From JAOARY01 sp045345765 (GTDB lineage Bacteria > Bacillota > Clostridia > Peptostreptococcales > Peptostreptococcaceae): DNA of 64,000 nt. The stretch covers positions 2,728,001 to 2,792,000 of the forward strand of contig CP148265.1 in assembly GCA_045345765.1 (NCBI GenBank). The letters run 5' to 3'. A program made the position numbers and the translations under genes. This document shows positions 44,759 to 53,963 of the stretch, in pieces. Every line of letters starts with the position of its first letter. Positions within the stretch are counted from its first letter, which is position 1. The notes below the pieces were generated by a model. It was not told where the DNA came from and searched no databases. It worked only from the letters and a program-made list of their open reading frames with translations.

Positions 44759-44785
44759 TTAGCACTCGCACTTAATGAGTGCTAA
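44759..44785. promoter_or_regulatory. CIRCE operator
   Basis: TTAGCACTC (44759-44767), nine-base spacer, GAGTGCTAA (44777-44785): a perfect CIRCE, the binding site of HrcA. It lies in the leader of the operon, so HrcA represses its own operon and heat relieves it. Confidence 0.97.
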
Positions 44786-44804
44786 TAAAAAGCGGGTGAC
44801 TTTT

Positions 44805-45842
44805 ATGAAATTAACCAAAAGAAAGCTTCTTATTCTAAAAGCAGTCGTAAATGATTATATTGAAAATGCTGAACCTGTAGGATCAAGAACATTATCAAGA
44901 AAATATGATCTTGGTGTAGGAGCAGCAACTATAAGGAATGAGATGGCTGATTTAGAAGATATGGGACTTTTAGTACAACCATATACTTCTGCAGGAAGGA
45001 TTCCAACTGAAGAAGGTTATAAGATTTATGTTAATAACTTAATGGAGGATATCAAAGTAGATAGACAAGATGAACTTAATTTATTAAATCTTATAAATGA
45101 GGATGATAGTTTTGATTTGATTTTGTTAAAAGCTATTGAATATCTTTCAAAAATAACAAACTATACGTCTTTAGCAATAAAACCAAGAACAATTGAATAT
45201 GAAATAAAGCATATACAATTAGTTCCTGTAGATAAAAGCAAGATACTTTTGGTTGTTGTAACTAAAGATAATAAGATAAAAAACATGATTTTAAATGTTA
45301 AGAATATGTTATCTGCAGACAAATTATATATAACTTCAAATATGTTAAATGAAAAACTTGCAGGTAAAGCTGTTTCAAGTTTGGATGATAATTTCATAAA
45401 CTATATAAAAAAGGAAATTACAGATTATAATCAGGAACTTGATGAAATGATGAATTCTCTTTTAAAGGGACTTTATGAAAATATTAAATCTATGGATGAC
45501 ATGAAGATTTATTCAAAAGGAACCACAAACATTATGGATTTTCCTGAATTCTTTGATATTGTGAAGGCTAAAGCTTTTTTAGATATTATTGAAAAAGAAG
45601 ATAATGTTTTGGAGCTTATTAATAGTAAAGGTATTGAAAAAAGCAATATAAACATAATAATTGGAAATGAAAATAATGAAATTATGAACGAATGCAGTAT
45701 CATAACAGCAACTTATGATATTGATGGAGAGTTAAAAGGAAAATTTGGGATTATAGGTCCAAAGAGAATGGATTATGCAAGAGTTTATGGTGTTATAAAT
45801 TATATTTCAAAAATATTAAATAAATATAAAGACAAAAAATAA
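44805..45842 (+). CDS. hrcA: Heat-inducible transcription repressor HrcA
   Basis: A 345-residue repressor. The N-terminal winged helix (MKLTKRKLLILKAVVNDYIE, EPVGSRTLSRKYDLGVGAATIRNEMADLE) is followed by the GAF-like dimerisation domain. It binds CIRCE and is stabilised by GroEL. ATG 44805 is chosen because it gives the usual MxLTxR start; an in-frame ATG at 44775 lies inside CIRCE and cannot be the start. grpE follows after a few bases. Confidence 0.96.
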   Translation: MKLTKRKLLILKAVVNDYIENAEPVGSRTLSRKYDLGVGAATIRNEMADLEDMGLLVQPYTSAGRIPTEEGYKIYVNNLMEDIKVDRQDELNLLNLINEDDSFDLILLKAIEYLSKITNYTSLAIKPRTIEYEIKHIQLVPVDKSKILLVVVTKDNKIKNMILNVKNMLSADKLYITSNMLNEKLAGKAVSSLDDNFINYIKKEITDYNQELDEMMNSLLKGLYENIKSMDDMKIYSKGTTNIMDFPEFFDIVKAKAFLDIIEKEDNVLELINSKGIEKSNINIIIGNENNEIMNECSIITATYDIDGELKGKFGIIGPKRMDYARVYGVINYISKILNKYKDKK

Positions 45843-45854
45843 GGAGTGAAAGTA

Positions 45855-46433
45855 TTGAAAAAGCAAAATGAATTTGAAAAAGAGTCTTCTAACTCCAAAA
45901 CTGAAGAAGAACAAGAGCAAGAACAAGAGCAAGAACAAGAACAAGAAATTGATGTAAAAGAAGAGGAAACAGAAACTGATGAAGTTCAAGAGGTTAATAA
46001 GGTAGAAGAAAATAAAGAAATTTTAGAACTTAGAAATTCACTACAAAGACTTCAAGCAGATTTCAATAATTTTAGAAAAAGAACTGAAAAAGAAAAAGCA
46101 GATATTTCGACATTTGCTAATGAAAAATTAATCTGTGAATTGCTTTTGGTTTTGGATAATTTTGAAAGAGCTTTGGATTCTAATGATGATAAAGAAGCTG
46201 AATTTTATAAGGGTGTAAGCCTTATATATAAACAAATAATAGACACACTTAATAAATTTGGTTTAGAAACTATAGAATCAGATAATGAAGAGTTTGATCC
46301 AAATTTCCATCATGCTGTTATGCAAGAAGAAGTGGAAGATGTTGAACCACAAAAAATATTAGAAACATTCCAAAAGGGATATAAATTAAAAACTAGAGTC
46401 ATAAGACCATCTATGGTTAAAGTATCTAAATAA
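45855..46433 (+). CDS. grpE: Nucleotide exchange factor GrpE
   Basis: A 192-residue GrpE. The N-terminal 60 residues are acidic and disordered and include a run of alternating Glu-Gln (about residues 14-26) built from CAAGAA/CAAGAG hexamers. A long dimerising helix follows (LRNSLQRLQADFNNFRKRTE) and a beta-rich C-terminal domain (NFHHAVMQEEVED, GYKLKTRVIRPSMVKVS). It releases ADP from DnaK. TTG 45855 is chosen, eight bases after TAAGGAG; an in-frame GTG at 45846 overlaps that site. Confidence 0.95.
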   Translation: MKKQNEFEKESSNSKTEEEQEQEQEQEQEQEIDVKEEETETDEVQEVNKVEENKEILELRNSLQRLQADFNNFRKRTEKEKADISTFANEKLICELLLVLDNFERALDSNDDKEAEFYKGVSLIYKQIIDTLNKFGLETIESDNEEFDPNFHHAVMQEEVEDVEPQKILETFQKGYKLKTRVIRPSMVKVSK

Positions 46434-46472
46434 AAAAATTATAATAGTAAATATATATTGGAGGTAAGAATA

Positions 46473-48320
46473 ATGGGAAAAGTAATAGGAATAGATTTAG
46501 GAACAACTAACTCATGTGTATCAGTTTTAGAGGGAGGAGAGCCTATTGTAATAGCAAATGCAGAAGGTTTAAGAACTACACCTTCTATAGTTGCATTTGC
46601 TAAAGATGGAGAAAAAATAATAGGTGAACCAGCTAAAAGACAAGCAGTAACTAACCCTGATAGAACTATAACATCTATAAAAAGACATATGGGTACAGAT
46701 CATAAAGTGAGTATAGATTCAAAAGAATATACACCACAAGAAATATCTGCAATGATTTTACAAAAATTGAAGGCAGATGCGGAAGGTTATTTAGGAGAAA
46801 AAGTAACAGAAGCTGTTATAACAGTACCAGCATACTTTACAGATTCTCAAAGACAAGCAACTAAAGATGCAGGTAGAATTGCTGGGTTAGAAGTTAAAAG
46901 AATAGTAAATGAGCCAACTGCTGCTTCATTAGCATATGGTTTAGATAAAGCAGAAGAAGATCAAAATATATTAGTATTTGACTTAGGTGGAGGTACATTT
47001 GATGTGTCTATACTTGAAATTGGAGATGGAGCTTTCGAAGTTTTAGCTACTAATGGTAATAATCACCTGGGTGGAGATGATTTTGACCAAGTATTAATAG
47101 ATTATATAGCTGATGAGTTTAATAAACAAGAAGGTGTAGACTTAAGAAATGATAATATGAGCTTACAAAGATTAAAAGAAGCTGCTGAAAAAGCTAAAAA
47201 AGAGCTTTCAAGTACAATGAATACTAATGTTAATCTACCATTTATAACAGCTACAGCTACGGGACCTAAACATTTAAATATGGATATTACAAGAGCTAAA
47301 TTTGAAGAGTTGGCATCACAGTTAATAGAAAAGACTATGGAACCAACAAGAAAGGCAATTTCGGATTCAGGACTTGATCCATCACAAATAGATAGAATTC
47401 TTTTAGTTGGTGGTTCAAGTAGAATACCAGCTGTACAGGAAGCTATAAAGAAATTTATAGGTAAAGATCCGCATAAAGGAATAAATCCAGATGAATGTGT
47501 TGCTGTTGGTGCAGCTATACAAGCTGGTGTTTTAACTGGTGAAGTTAAAGATATATTACTTTTAGATGTAACACCTTTATCATTAGGATTAGAAACTTTA
47601 GGTGGAGTATTTACTAAATTAATAGAAAGAAACACTACTATACCAACAAAGAAATCTCAAGTATTTTCGACTGCCGCTGATAATCAAACTGCTGTTGATA
47701 TACACATATTACAAGGTGAAAGAGAGATGGCAGGAGATAATACTACTTTAGGTAGATTCCAATTATCAGATATACCACCAGCGCCAAGAGGAATACCTCA
47801 AATAGAAGTTACATTTGATATAGATGCAAATGGTATAGTTCATGTTAATGCTAAGGATTTAGGAACAGGAAAAGAACAAAATATAACAATAACATCTTCA
47901 ACTAATCTTTCTGATGATGAAATAGAAAAGAAAATAAAAGAAGCTGAAATGAATGCAGAAAAAGATAAGGAAAGAAAAGCTAAAGTTGAAGCATTAAATC
48001 AGGCTGAGTCAACTATATATCAAACAGAAAAAACTTTAAATGAATTAGGGGACAAAGTAAAAGAAGAAGATAAAAAAATTGTTGAAGAAAAACTTGAAAG
48101 TTTAAAGAAAGTAAAAGAAAATCAAGATGCTAAAGCTGATGAAATAAAAAAAGCTGTTGATGAAGTTATGAATTCATTCCAAAAGATATCAGAAGAAATT
48201 TATAAAAATGCACAAGCTCAAAATGTTGAGCCAAATGCATCACAAGAACAAGCTTCTGAAGCAAAAACTGATGAGAATGTTGTTGATGCTGACTACGAAG
48301 AAGTTAAAGATGAAGAGTAA
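46473..48320 (+). CDS. dnaK: Chaperone DnaK (Hsp70)
   Basis: A 615-residue Hsp70. GKVIGIDLGTTNSCV, the phosphate motif VFDLGGGTFDVSI, LVGGSSRIPAVQ, the interdomain linker DILLLDVTPLSLG and the substrate-binding domain are intact; the tail is acidic. The segment missing in Gram-positive Hsp70s (about 24 residues in the nucleotide-binding domain) is absent here, as expected. ATG 46473 is preceded by GGAGGTAAG; the in-frame TTG at 46458 lies upstream of that site. Third gene of the CIRCE operon. Confidence 0.98.
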   Translation: MGKVIGIDLGTTNSCVSVLEGGEPIVIANAEGLRTTPSIVAFAKDGEKIIGEPAKRQAVTNPDRTITSIKRHMGTDHKVSIDSKEYTPQEISAMILQKLKADAEGYLGEKVTEAVITVPAYFTDSQRQATKDAGRIAGLEVKRIVNEPTAASLAYGLDKAEEDQNILVFDLGGGTFDVSILEIGDGAFEVLATNGNNHLGGDDFDQVLIDYIADEFNKQEGVDLRNDNMSLQRLKEAAEKAKKELSSTMNTNVNLPFITATATGPKHLNMDITRAKFEELASQLIEKTMEPTRKAISDSGLDPSQIDRILLVGGSSRIPAVQEAIKKFIGKDPHKGINPDECVAVGAAIQAGVLTGEVKDILLLDVTPLSLGLETLGGVFTKLIERNTTIPTKKSQVFSTAADNQTAVDIHILQGEREMAGDNTTLGRFQLSDIPPAPRGIPQIEVTFDIDANGIVHVNAKDLGTGKEQNITITSSTNLSDDEIEKKIKEAEMNAEKDKERKAKVEALNQAESTIYQTEKTLNELGDKVKEEDKKIVEEKLESLKKVKENQDAKADEIKKAVDEVMNSFQKISEEIYKNAQAQNVEPNASQEQASEAKTDENVVDADYEEVKDEE

Positions 48321-48346
48321 AAACTGAATTTAAATATAACATATTT

Positions 48347-48384
48347 TATAGCTTGTAGTTTATTTTGCTACAAGCTATAATTTT
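48347..48384 (+). terminator. Hairpin between dnaK and dnaJ
   Basis: Perfect 12-bp stem: TATAGCTTGTAG (48347-48358) with CTACAAGCTATA (48368-48379), nine-base loop, then a short ATTTT. The weak U-tract suggests partial termination or mRNA protection, keeping DnaJ below DnaK. Confidence 0.7.
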
Positions 48385-48401
48385 GATGAGGTGATTTATT
48401 G

Positions 48402-49538
48402 ATGAGTAAAAGAGATTATTATGAAGTCTTGGGCGTTGATAAAAATGCTAATGACCGTGAAATAAAAAAAGCATATAGAAAAATGGCAATGAAATATCAT
48501 CCAGATAAGAATGAAGGAAATAAAGAATCAGAAGAAAAATTTAAGGAAATAAATGAAGCTTATGAAGTTTTATCTGATTCTGATAAAAAAGCAAGATATG
48601 ATCAATTTGGACATGCTGGAGTTAATAATAATGGTGGATTTTCTGGTGGGTCTGGATTTGATGATATTTTTGGTGGTGGATTTTCTGGATTTGATGATAT
48701 TTTTTCTGACTTTTTTGGTGGGGGAAGAAGATCACAAAGAAGAAATGGTCCAAGAAGAGGTGCTGATTTAAGACTTAGAATTTCTATTTCTTTTGAAGAA
48801 GCTGCATTTGGTGTTAAAAAAGAAATAAAATTAAAGAGAAATGAAACTTGTGATACTTGTTCAGGTACTGGTGCTAAAAAAGGTACATCTAAAAAGACTT
48901 GTTCAAGATGTAATGGTACTGGTGAAATTAAAAATGTACAAAGAACAATGTTTGGAAATATGGTAAATGTGTCTACTTGTAATGTTTGTCATGGTGAAGG
49001 ACATATTATAGAAACACCTTGTGGAACTTGCCATGGAAGTGGAAAAGTTAAAAAAGAAAAAACTATCAGTATTGATATTCCTGCTGGTATCGATGATGAA
49101 CAAGTTATAAGACTATCAGGAGAAGGCGAACTTGGAGAAAAAGGTGGTCCAAGAGGAGATTTATTAGTTATCATAGGTATAAAAGAACATAGATTATTTA
49201 AAAGAGATGGATTTGATGTTTATTGTGAAATACCAATAACTTTTACACAGGCTACATTAGGAGATGAAATGGAAGTTCCAACAATTGATGGTAAAGTTAA
49301 ATACAAAATACCTGAAGGTACACAAAGTGGTACAGTCTTTAGACTTAAAGGAAAAGGGATAAAACATCTTAGAAGAGACATAAAAGGTGATCAATATGTA
49401 AGAGTTGTTGTTGAAGTTCCAAAAAATCTTAGTAATAAACAAAAAGATATATTAAAAGAATTTGCAAAAGAATCTGGTGAAGATATTTATGAGCAAAGAA
49501 AAGGATTTTTTGATACTATAAAAGAGATATTTAAATAA
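48402..49538 (+). CDS. dnaJ: Chaperone DnaJ (Hsp40)
   Basis: A 378-residue type I J protein. J domain with HPD in KYHPDKNEG, Gly/Phe-rich segment (GGFSGGSGFDDIFGGG...), four zinc-binding CxxCxGxG repeats (CDTCSGTG, CSRCNGTG, CNVCHGEG, CGTCHGSG) and the C-terminal substrate domains are all present. It delivers clients to DnaK and stimulates its ATPase. ATG 48402 is chosen, with GAGGTG upstream; a TTG directly precedes it. Last gene of the heat-shock operon, with a weak terminator after it. Confidence 0.98.
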   Translation: MSKRDYYEVLGVDKNANDREIKKAYRKMAMKYHPDKNEGNKESEEKFKEINEAYEVLSDSDKKARYDQFGHAGVNNNGGFSGGSGFDDIFGGGFSGFDDIFSDFFGGGRRSQRRNGPRRGADLRLRISISFEEAAFGVKKEIKLKRNETCDTCSGTGAKKGTSKKTCSRCNGTGEIKNVQRTMFGNMVNVSTCNVCHGEGHIIETPCGTCHGSGKVKKEKTISIDIPAGIDDEQVIRLSGEGELGEKGGPRGDLLVIIGIKEHRLFKRDGFDVYCEIPITFTQATLGDEMEVPTIDGKVKYKIPEGTQSGTVFRLKGKGIKHLRRDIKGDQYVRVVVEVPKNLSNKQKDILKEFAKESGEDIYEQRKGFFDTIKEIFK

Positions 49539-49550
49539 TTTACAAATATA

Positions 49551-49578
49551 AGGTACATATAATTGTGCCTTTTTTTAT
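49551..49578 (+). terminator. Terminator after dnaJ
   Basis: AGGTACA (49551-49557) pairs with TGTGCCT (49564-49570), one G-U pair, followed by a T-run. Confidence 0.65.
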
Positions 49579-49610
49579 TTGGTTATTTTAAAGAAGAATC
49601 GAATAAAAGA

Positions 49611-49639
49611 TTTACAATTACGAATATATATGATATAAG
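49611..49639 (+). promoter_or_regulatory. Promoter of the prmA-rsmE-mtaB genes
   Basis: TTTACA (49611-49616), 17-bp spacer, TATAAG (49634-49639) with an extended -10 TGA directly before it. It lies inside the longer open frame upstream of prmA, supporting the shorter start. Confidence 0.7.
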
Positions 49640-49679
49640 AATAGTATTGTTATTATACCAAGAAGGAAGTGACCGTAAT

Positions 49680-50624
49680 ATGAAATGGAATGAAGTGCTT
49701 ATAAAAACAACAACGGAAGCTACAGAAGCTGTATCTTCAATATTGTATGAAGTTGGTGTGGATGGAGTAGTTATAGAAGATTCTAAAGATTTTTATTTTC
49801 AAGATAGAGAAGAAAATGATTGGGATTATGCAGATAAAAATGCATTTTTATCTGATTATGAAGGTGTTATAATTAAAGCATATTTTTCTGAAGATAAAAA
49901 TATTATGTATATTGGTGAAATTATTAAAGAAAAAATGAAATTACTGCCTTCATATGGATTAGATATCGGAGAAGGTAGTGTTCAAACGGGTTCTGTAGAT
50001 GAACAGGATTGGGCTAATAATTGGAAAAAATATTATAAACCAACAAAAGTAAGTGATAGTTTAGTTGTAAAACCAACATGGGAAGACTATGATAAAAAAA
50101 ATGATGAAATAATAATAGAGTTAGATCCAGGTATGGCATTTGGTACAGGAACACATGAAACAACTAAAATGTGCCTAAGAAATATAGAAAAATATTTAAA
50201 ACAAGATGATATTGTCTTTGATATAGGTTGTGGAAGTGGAATTTTGGCAATTGGTGCAGCAAAGCTTGACGCAAAAGAAGTTATAGCAGTAGACCTTGAT
50301 GAAAAGGCATATAGAGCTTCTTTAGAAAATGCAAAGCTTAATAATGTTGAAGAGAAAATAGAAGTTTTACACGGGAATTTAACTGATGTAATAGGAAATA
50401 AAAAAGCAAATATAATAGTTGCAAATATTATAGCCGATATAATAGCATTATTATCAAAAGATATTGCTGATTTTATGAAAGAAGATTCTTTATTTATATC
50501 TTCAGGAATAATTTTAGATAAAATTGATTTTGTCAAAAATGCACTTTTAGAAAATGATTTTGAGATATTAAAAGTAGATAAACTTGGTGAATGGGCTTGT
50601 ATAGTTGCTAAAAAGGGTGAATAG
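49680..50624 (+). CDS. prmA: Ribosomal protein L11 methyltransferase
   Basis: A 314-residue enzyme that trimethylates ribosomal protein uL11. The N-terminal L11-binding domain starts MKWNEVLIKTTTEATEAVSSIL. The methyltransferase domain shows DPGMAFGTGTHETTKMCL, FDIGCGSGILAIGAAKL and VANIIADIIALL. ATG 49680 gives the family-length protein, with AAGGAAGTGA upstream; the frame is open to 49563 but that part overlaps the terminator and promoter. rsmE follows after two bases. Confidence 0.95.
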   Translation: MKWNEVLIKTTTEATEAVSSILYEVGVDGVVIEDSKDFYFQDREENDWDYADKNAFLSDYEGVIIKAYFSEDKNIMYIGEIIKEKMKLLPSYGLDIGEGSVQTGSVDEQDWANNWKKYYKPTKVSDSLVVKPTWEDYDKKNDEIIIELDPGMAFGTGTHETTKMCLRNIEKYLKQDDIVFDIGCGSGILAIGAAKLDAKEVIAVDLDEKAYRASLENAKLNNVEEKIEVLHGNLTDVIGNKKANIIVANIIADIIALLSKDIADFMKEDSLFISSGIILDKIDFVKNALLENDFEILKVDKLGEWACIVAKKGE

Positions 50625-50626
50625 AT

Positions 50627-51367
50627 ATGGATAGATTTTTTTCAAATAATATAGATTTGCAGAGTAATAAAATTATCATAGATGGTGATGATGTAAAGCA
50701 TATAACAAAGGTTTTGAGAATGAAAGAAGATAACTTGCTTGAAATTTGTGATAACAATGATAATGAATATATTGCAAAAATAACTACTATGAGTAAAAAA
50801 GAAATATGTTTAGATATAGTGGAACATAAAAAAGTAAAAAGAGAGTCTAAAATCAATATTAATTTATTCCAAGGTTATCCTAAAGGAGCGAAGTTTGAAC
50901 TTATAATTCAAAAGTTAACAGAAATAGGTGTTTGTAATATAACTCCTATTATAACTGCTAGAGTTATAAATAAATCACTAAGGGAGAAGGAAGCTAAAAA
51001 ATTTGATAGATGGGAAAAAATAATATATGAAGCTTCAAAACAATCCAAAAGAGGTGTTATTCCCAAATTAAATGGATTCTTAAGTTTAAAAGAAATGATT
51101 GATAAAACAGAAGAAGATGATTTGAAAATTGTTTTTTATGAAAATGAAGATGATTTAAATTTAAAAGATATTGTTAAAAAAATAAACAAAGAAAATATAA
51201 AAAGTATAAGTATTGTAATTGGTCCAGAAGGTGGATTTGAAGAAGATGAAATAGGATTATTAAAAGAAAATAATTATCATATATCAACACTAGGAAAAAG
51301 AATATTGAGAACAGAAACTGCTAGTATTGTAGCTGCATCTTTAATATTATATGAATTTGATATATAA
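50627..51367 (+). CDS. rsmE: 16S rRNA (uracil-1498-N3)-methyltransferase
   Basis: A 246-residue SPOUT-family methyltransferase. The N-terminal PUA-like part has GDDVKHITKVLRMKEDNLLEICD, and the C-terminal knot carries the SAM-binding VIGPEGGFEEDEI and LGKRILRTETASIVA. It methylates U1498 in the decoding region of 16S rRNA. ATG follows AAGGGTGA inside the prmA end. It belongs to the prmA-rsmE-mtaB transcript. Confidence 0.95.
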   Translation: MDRFFSNNIDLQSNKIIIDGDDVKHITKVLRMKEDNLLEICDNNDNEYIAKITTMSKKEICLDIVEHKKVKRESKININLFQGYPKGAKFELIIQKLTEIGVCNITPIITARVINKSLREKEAKKFDRWEKIIYEASKQSKRGVIPKLNGFLSLKEMIDKTEEDDLKIVFYENEDDLNLKDIVKKINKENIKSISIVIGPEGGFEEDEIGLLKENNYHISTLGKRILRTETASIVAASLILYEFDI

Positions 51368-51402
51368 TAATTATAATGTATGTTTTAAAAGGAGTTTTTG
51401 AA

Positions 51403-52752
51403 ATGAGTAATTTAGTGAATTTATCATTAAATAATGATGAATTTTTTGATAAATATAATAGAAATAAAAAAATGTCTATTTGCACGTTGGGATGTAAAGT
51501 AAATTTATATGAATCAAAGGCGATTGAAGAGTTATTTGTAAATGAAGGTTATGAGATTGTTTCGAATGATGAATTTGCAGATATTTATATAATAAATACT
51601 TGTACAGTAACTAATATGAGTGATAGAAAATCAAGACAATTTATAAGAAAATCAAAGAAGCATAATAAAAATTCAATTTTGGTAGTAACGGGTTGTTATT
51701 CTCAAATATCACCAGAAGAAATACTTAAAATTAGCGAAGTTGATATACTTATAGGAACAAATGAGAAGAATAAAATAATTGATATAATAAGCAATTATAA
51801 TGGAAATAAAATTTCAACAGTTGATGATATAATGAAAGTAAAAGAATTTGAAGAAATGACTCTTTCGAATTTAAATGAAAAGACAAGAGCATTTATAAAA
51901 ATTCAAGATGGATGTCAACAATTTTGTTCATATTGTATAATTCCATATGCAAGAGGACCAATAAGAAGTAGAAAACTAGAAAATATAATCTCTGAAATTA
52001 AAAGTTTAGTAGAACATGGTTATAAGGAGTTTGTACTTACAGGTATACATGTGGCTTCATATGGTAAGGATTTAAAAGAGATAAGCTTAATAGATGTATT
52101 AAAAGAAATAAATAAAATAGATGGTGTAAAGAGAATAAGAATGAGTTCAATAGAACCGCTTATAATGACTAGTGAATTTATTAATGAATTATCTAAATTG
52201 GATAAAATTTGTAACCATTTCCATTTATCATTACAAAGTGGATGTGATTCAGTGTTAAAAAGAATGAATAGAAAATATGATACAAAAATATATAAAGATA
52301 TAGTTTTGAATTTAAGAGCTGTATTTGAAGATGTTTCGATAACTACTGATGTTATAACAGGTTTTCCAGGAGAAACAAAGGAAGAATCTGAACAAACCTA
52401 TGAATTTTTAAAAGATATTAAGCTAGCACAGATGCATGTATTTAAATATTCAAAAAGAGATGGAACTAAAGCGGCAAAAATGGATAATCAAGTGCTTCCA
52501 GAAACTAAAACTAAAAGAAGTAAAAGCCTTTTAGAGTTAAATAAATTAAACGAATATGAATTTAGAAAAAGTCTTATAGGTAGAACTCTAGATATTTTAT
52601 TTGAAAAAGAGTATGAGAAAGATAATTATGAAGGTTTATCGACCAATTATGTGAGAGTTTCTTGTTATTCAAAAGAAAATATAGAAAACGAAATAAAGAA
52701 AGTTAAAATAAAAGATATTAATGAAGAATATTTAATTGGTGAACTTATTTAG
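51403..52752 (+). CDS. mtaB: tRNA N6-threonylcarbamoyladenosine methylthiotransferase MtaB
   Basis: A 449-residue methylthiotransferase. The N-terminal UPF0004 domain has cysteines in CTLGCKVNLYES, NTCTVTN and VTGCYSQ. The radical SAM motif is CQQFCSYCIIPYARGP with CxxxCxxC, and a C-terminal TRAM-like region ends the chain. It converts t6A37 to ms2t6A37 in tRNAs. ATG 51403 is preceded by AAAAGGAG; the in-frame ATG at 51376 lies before that site. The gene order dnaJ-prmA-rsmE-mtaB is common in Firmicutes. Confidence 0.94.
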   Translation: MSNLVNLSLNNDEFFDKYNRNKKMSICTLGCKVNLYESKAIEELFVNEGYEIVSNDEFADIYIINTCTVTNMSDRKSRQFIRKSKKHNKNSILVVTGCYSQISPEEILKISEVDILIGTNEKNKIIDIISNYNGNKISTVDDIMKVKEFEEMTLSNLNEKTRAFIKIQDGCQQFCSYCIIPYARGPIRSRKLENIISEIKSLVEHGYKEFVLTGIHVASYGKDLKEISLIDVLKEINKIDGVKRIRMSSIEPLIMTSEFINELSKLDKICNHFHLSLQSGCDSVLKRMNRKYDTKIYKDIVLNLRAVFEDVSITTDVITGFPGETKEESEQTYEFLKDIKLAQMHVFKYSKRDGTKAAKMDNQVLPETKTKRSKSLLELNKLNEYEFRKSLIGRTLDILFEKEYEKDNYEGLSTNYVRVSCYSKENIENEIKKVKIKDINEEYLIGELI

Positions 52753-52814
52753 TTAAAAAATAATTATATTATTTTTTATATAATGGAATTGTAAATAAAA
52801 GGAGGTGCGAGATT

Positions 52815-53156
52815 ATGGATTGTTTGTTTTGTAAGATTATAAATGGAGAGATTCCATCAAATAAAGTATATGAAGACGATTTAGTATATGCTTTTAAAGA
52901 TATAAGCCCAGAAGCTCCTGTTCATGTTTTAATAGTACCTAAAAAACATTATGATTCTATATTATCTATCAATGATGAAGATTTAAGTATAGTAGGTCAT
53001 ATAAATAAAGTTGCAACTATAATAGCTAAAGAAACTGGTATAGATAAGTCTGGATTTAGAATTATAAACAACTGTGGCGAAGATGGAGGTCAAACTGTTA
53101 ACCATATACATTACCACCTTTTAGGTGGAAGAATGTTAAAATGGCCACCAGGTTAA
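52815..53156 (+). CDS. HIT family (HINT-like) protein
   Basis: A 113-residue histidine-triad hydrolase. CLFCKIINGEIPSNKVYEDD at the start and the triad VNHIHYHLLGG near the end are diagnostic. Proteins of this branch hydrolyse nucleoside phosphoramidates. GGAGGTG precedes the ATG. It is placed between mtaB and rpsU, an order seen in many clostridia. Confidence 0.95.
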   Translation: MDCLFCKIINGEIPSNKVYEDDLVYAFKDISPEAPVHVLIVPKKHYDSILSINDEDLSIVGHINKVATIIAKETGIDKSGFRIINNCGEDGGQTVNHIHYHLLGGRMLKWPPG

Positions 53157-53164
53157 AAAAGTAC

Positions 53165-53193
53165 TTGAATTAAGTTTTGAATTAGTTTATAAT
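53165..53193 (+). promoter_or_regulatory. rpsU-yqeY promoter
   Basis: TTGAAT (53165-53170), 17-bp spacer, TATAAT (53188-53193); leader of about 80 bases. Confidence 0.78.
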
Positions 53194-53281
53194 TACAAGG
53201 TATGGAATATAGCATAAGTCGAAGATTTATATGTAGTTACATACATTGCAATATTTCTCGTATTGGAGGGAGGGAAGACAG

Positions 53282-53458
53282 ATGGCAGCAGAAATCAAAT
53301 TAAAAGATAATGAGTCTCTTGATAGCGCCCTTAGAAGATTTAAGCGTGAATGTGCCACTTCTGGAATATTATCAGAAATGAGAAAGAGAGAGCATTACGA
53401 AAAACCAAGTGAAAAGAAAAAAAGACTAAAAGCTTCAAGAACTAAGAAAAAAAGATAG
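53282..53458 (+). CDS. rpsU: Ribosomal protein bS21
   Basis: A 58-residue basic protein. AAEIKLKDNESLDSALRRFK, the central KREHYEKPSEKKK and the Lys/Arg-rich end match bS21 of the small subunit. ATG 53282 follows a long GGAGGGAGGG site; the frame is open further upstream but those codons lie before this site. yqeY follows after 22 nt in one transcript. Confidence 0.97.
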   Translation: MAAEIKLKDNESLDSALRRFKRECATSGILSEMRKREHYEKPSEKKKRLKASRTKKKR

Positions 53459-53480
53459 TAGAAAATAAGAGGTGAATGAA

Positions 53481-53924
53481 ATGGCTTTAAAAGAAAAACT
53501 TATGGAAGATCTTAAGATAGCCATGAAAGAAAAAAATGCTCTTAGAAAATCTGTTGTAACTCTTGTAAGATCTGCAATAAAGCAAATAGAAGTTGACCAA
53601 AGAGTAGAATTGGCTGATGAAGAAATTATAGATATTATTGCGAAACAAGTAAAACAAAGAAGAGATGCCCTTGAAGAGTTCAAAAAAGCTTCTAGGGAAG
53701 ATTTAATAGATCAAACAGAAAATGAAATTGAGATATTAAAAACTTATTTACCGAAACAGCTTACAGAAGAAGAAATTGAAGTTATGGTACAGCAGGTAAT
53801 AGATGAAGTAGATGCAAAATCTATGAAAGATATGGGAAAGGTTATGGGTATTTTATCAAATAAGACTAAGGGTAGAGCCGATGGTAAAATTGTTAGTATG
53901 ATGGTAAAATCTAAACTTTCTTAA
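53481..53924 (+). CDS. yqeY: GatB/YqeY domain protein
   Basis: A 147-residue helical protein. ALKEKLMEDLKIAMKEKNALR, IAKQVKQRRDALEEFKKA, the EIEILKTYLPKQL stretch and MGKVMGILSNKTKGRADGK are typical of YqeY, which resembles the tail of the GatB amidotransferase subunit and probably binds tRNA; function unproven. ATG 53481 follows AGAGGTGA; an in-frame GTG at 53472 overlaps that site. The terminator at 53934 ends the transcript. Confidence 0.93.
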   Translation: MALKEKLMEDLKIAMKEKNALRKSVVTLVRSAIKQIEVDQRVELADEEIIDIIAKQVKQRRDALEEFKKASREDLIDQTENEIEILKTYLPKQLTEEEIEVMVQQVIDEVDAKSMKDMGKVMGILSNKTKGRADGKIVSMMVKSKLS

Positions 53925-53933
53925 ATATAAATA

Positions 53934-53963
53934 AAAAAAGATCCTTTAAAGGGTCTTTTTTTA
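53934..53963 (+). terminator. Terminator after yqeY
   Basis: AAAAAAGATCCT (arm ending at 53944) pairs with AGGGTCTTTTTTT, one G-U pair, loop TTAA. Confidence 0.83.

Noticed and set aside
44775..44804. Earlier ATG for hrcA
   Set aside because: It lies inside the CIRCE operator; ATG 44805 gives the normal HrcA N-terminus.
47102..47635. Long minus-strand open frame (177 codons) opposite dnaK
   Set aside because: It mirrors a strongly conserved gene, has no ribosome site and a composition that follows from the dnaK codons.
49563..49679. Longer N-terminus of PrmA
   Set aside because: The extension overlaps the dnaJ terminator and a promoter and does not match the PrmA family start.
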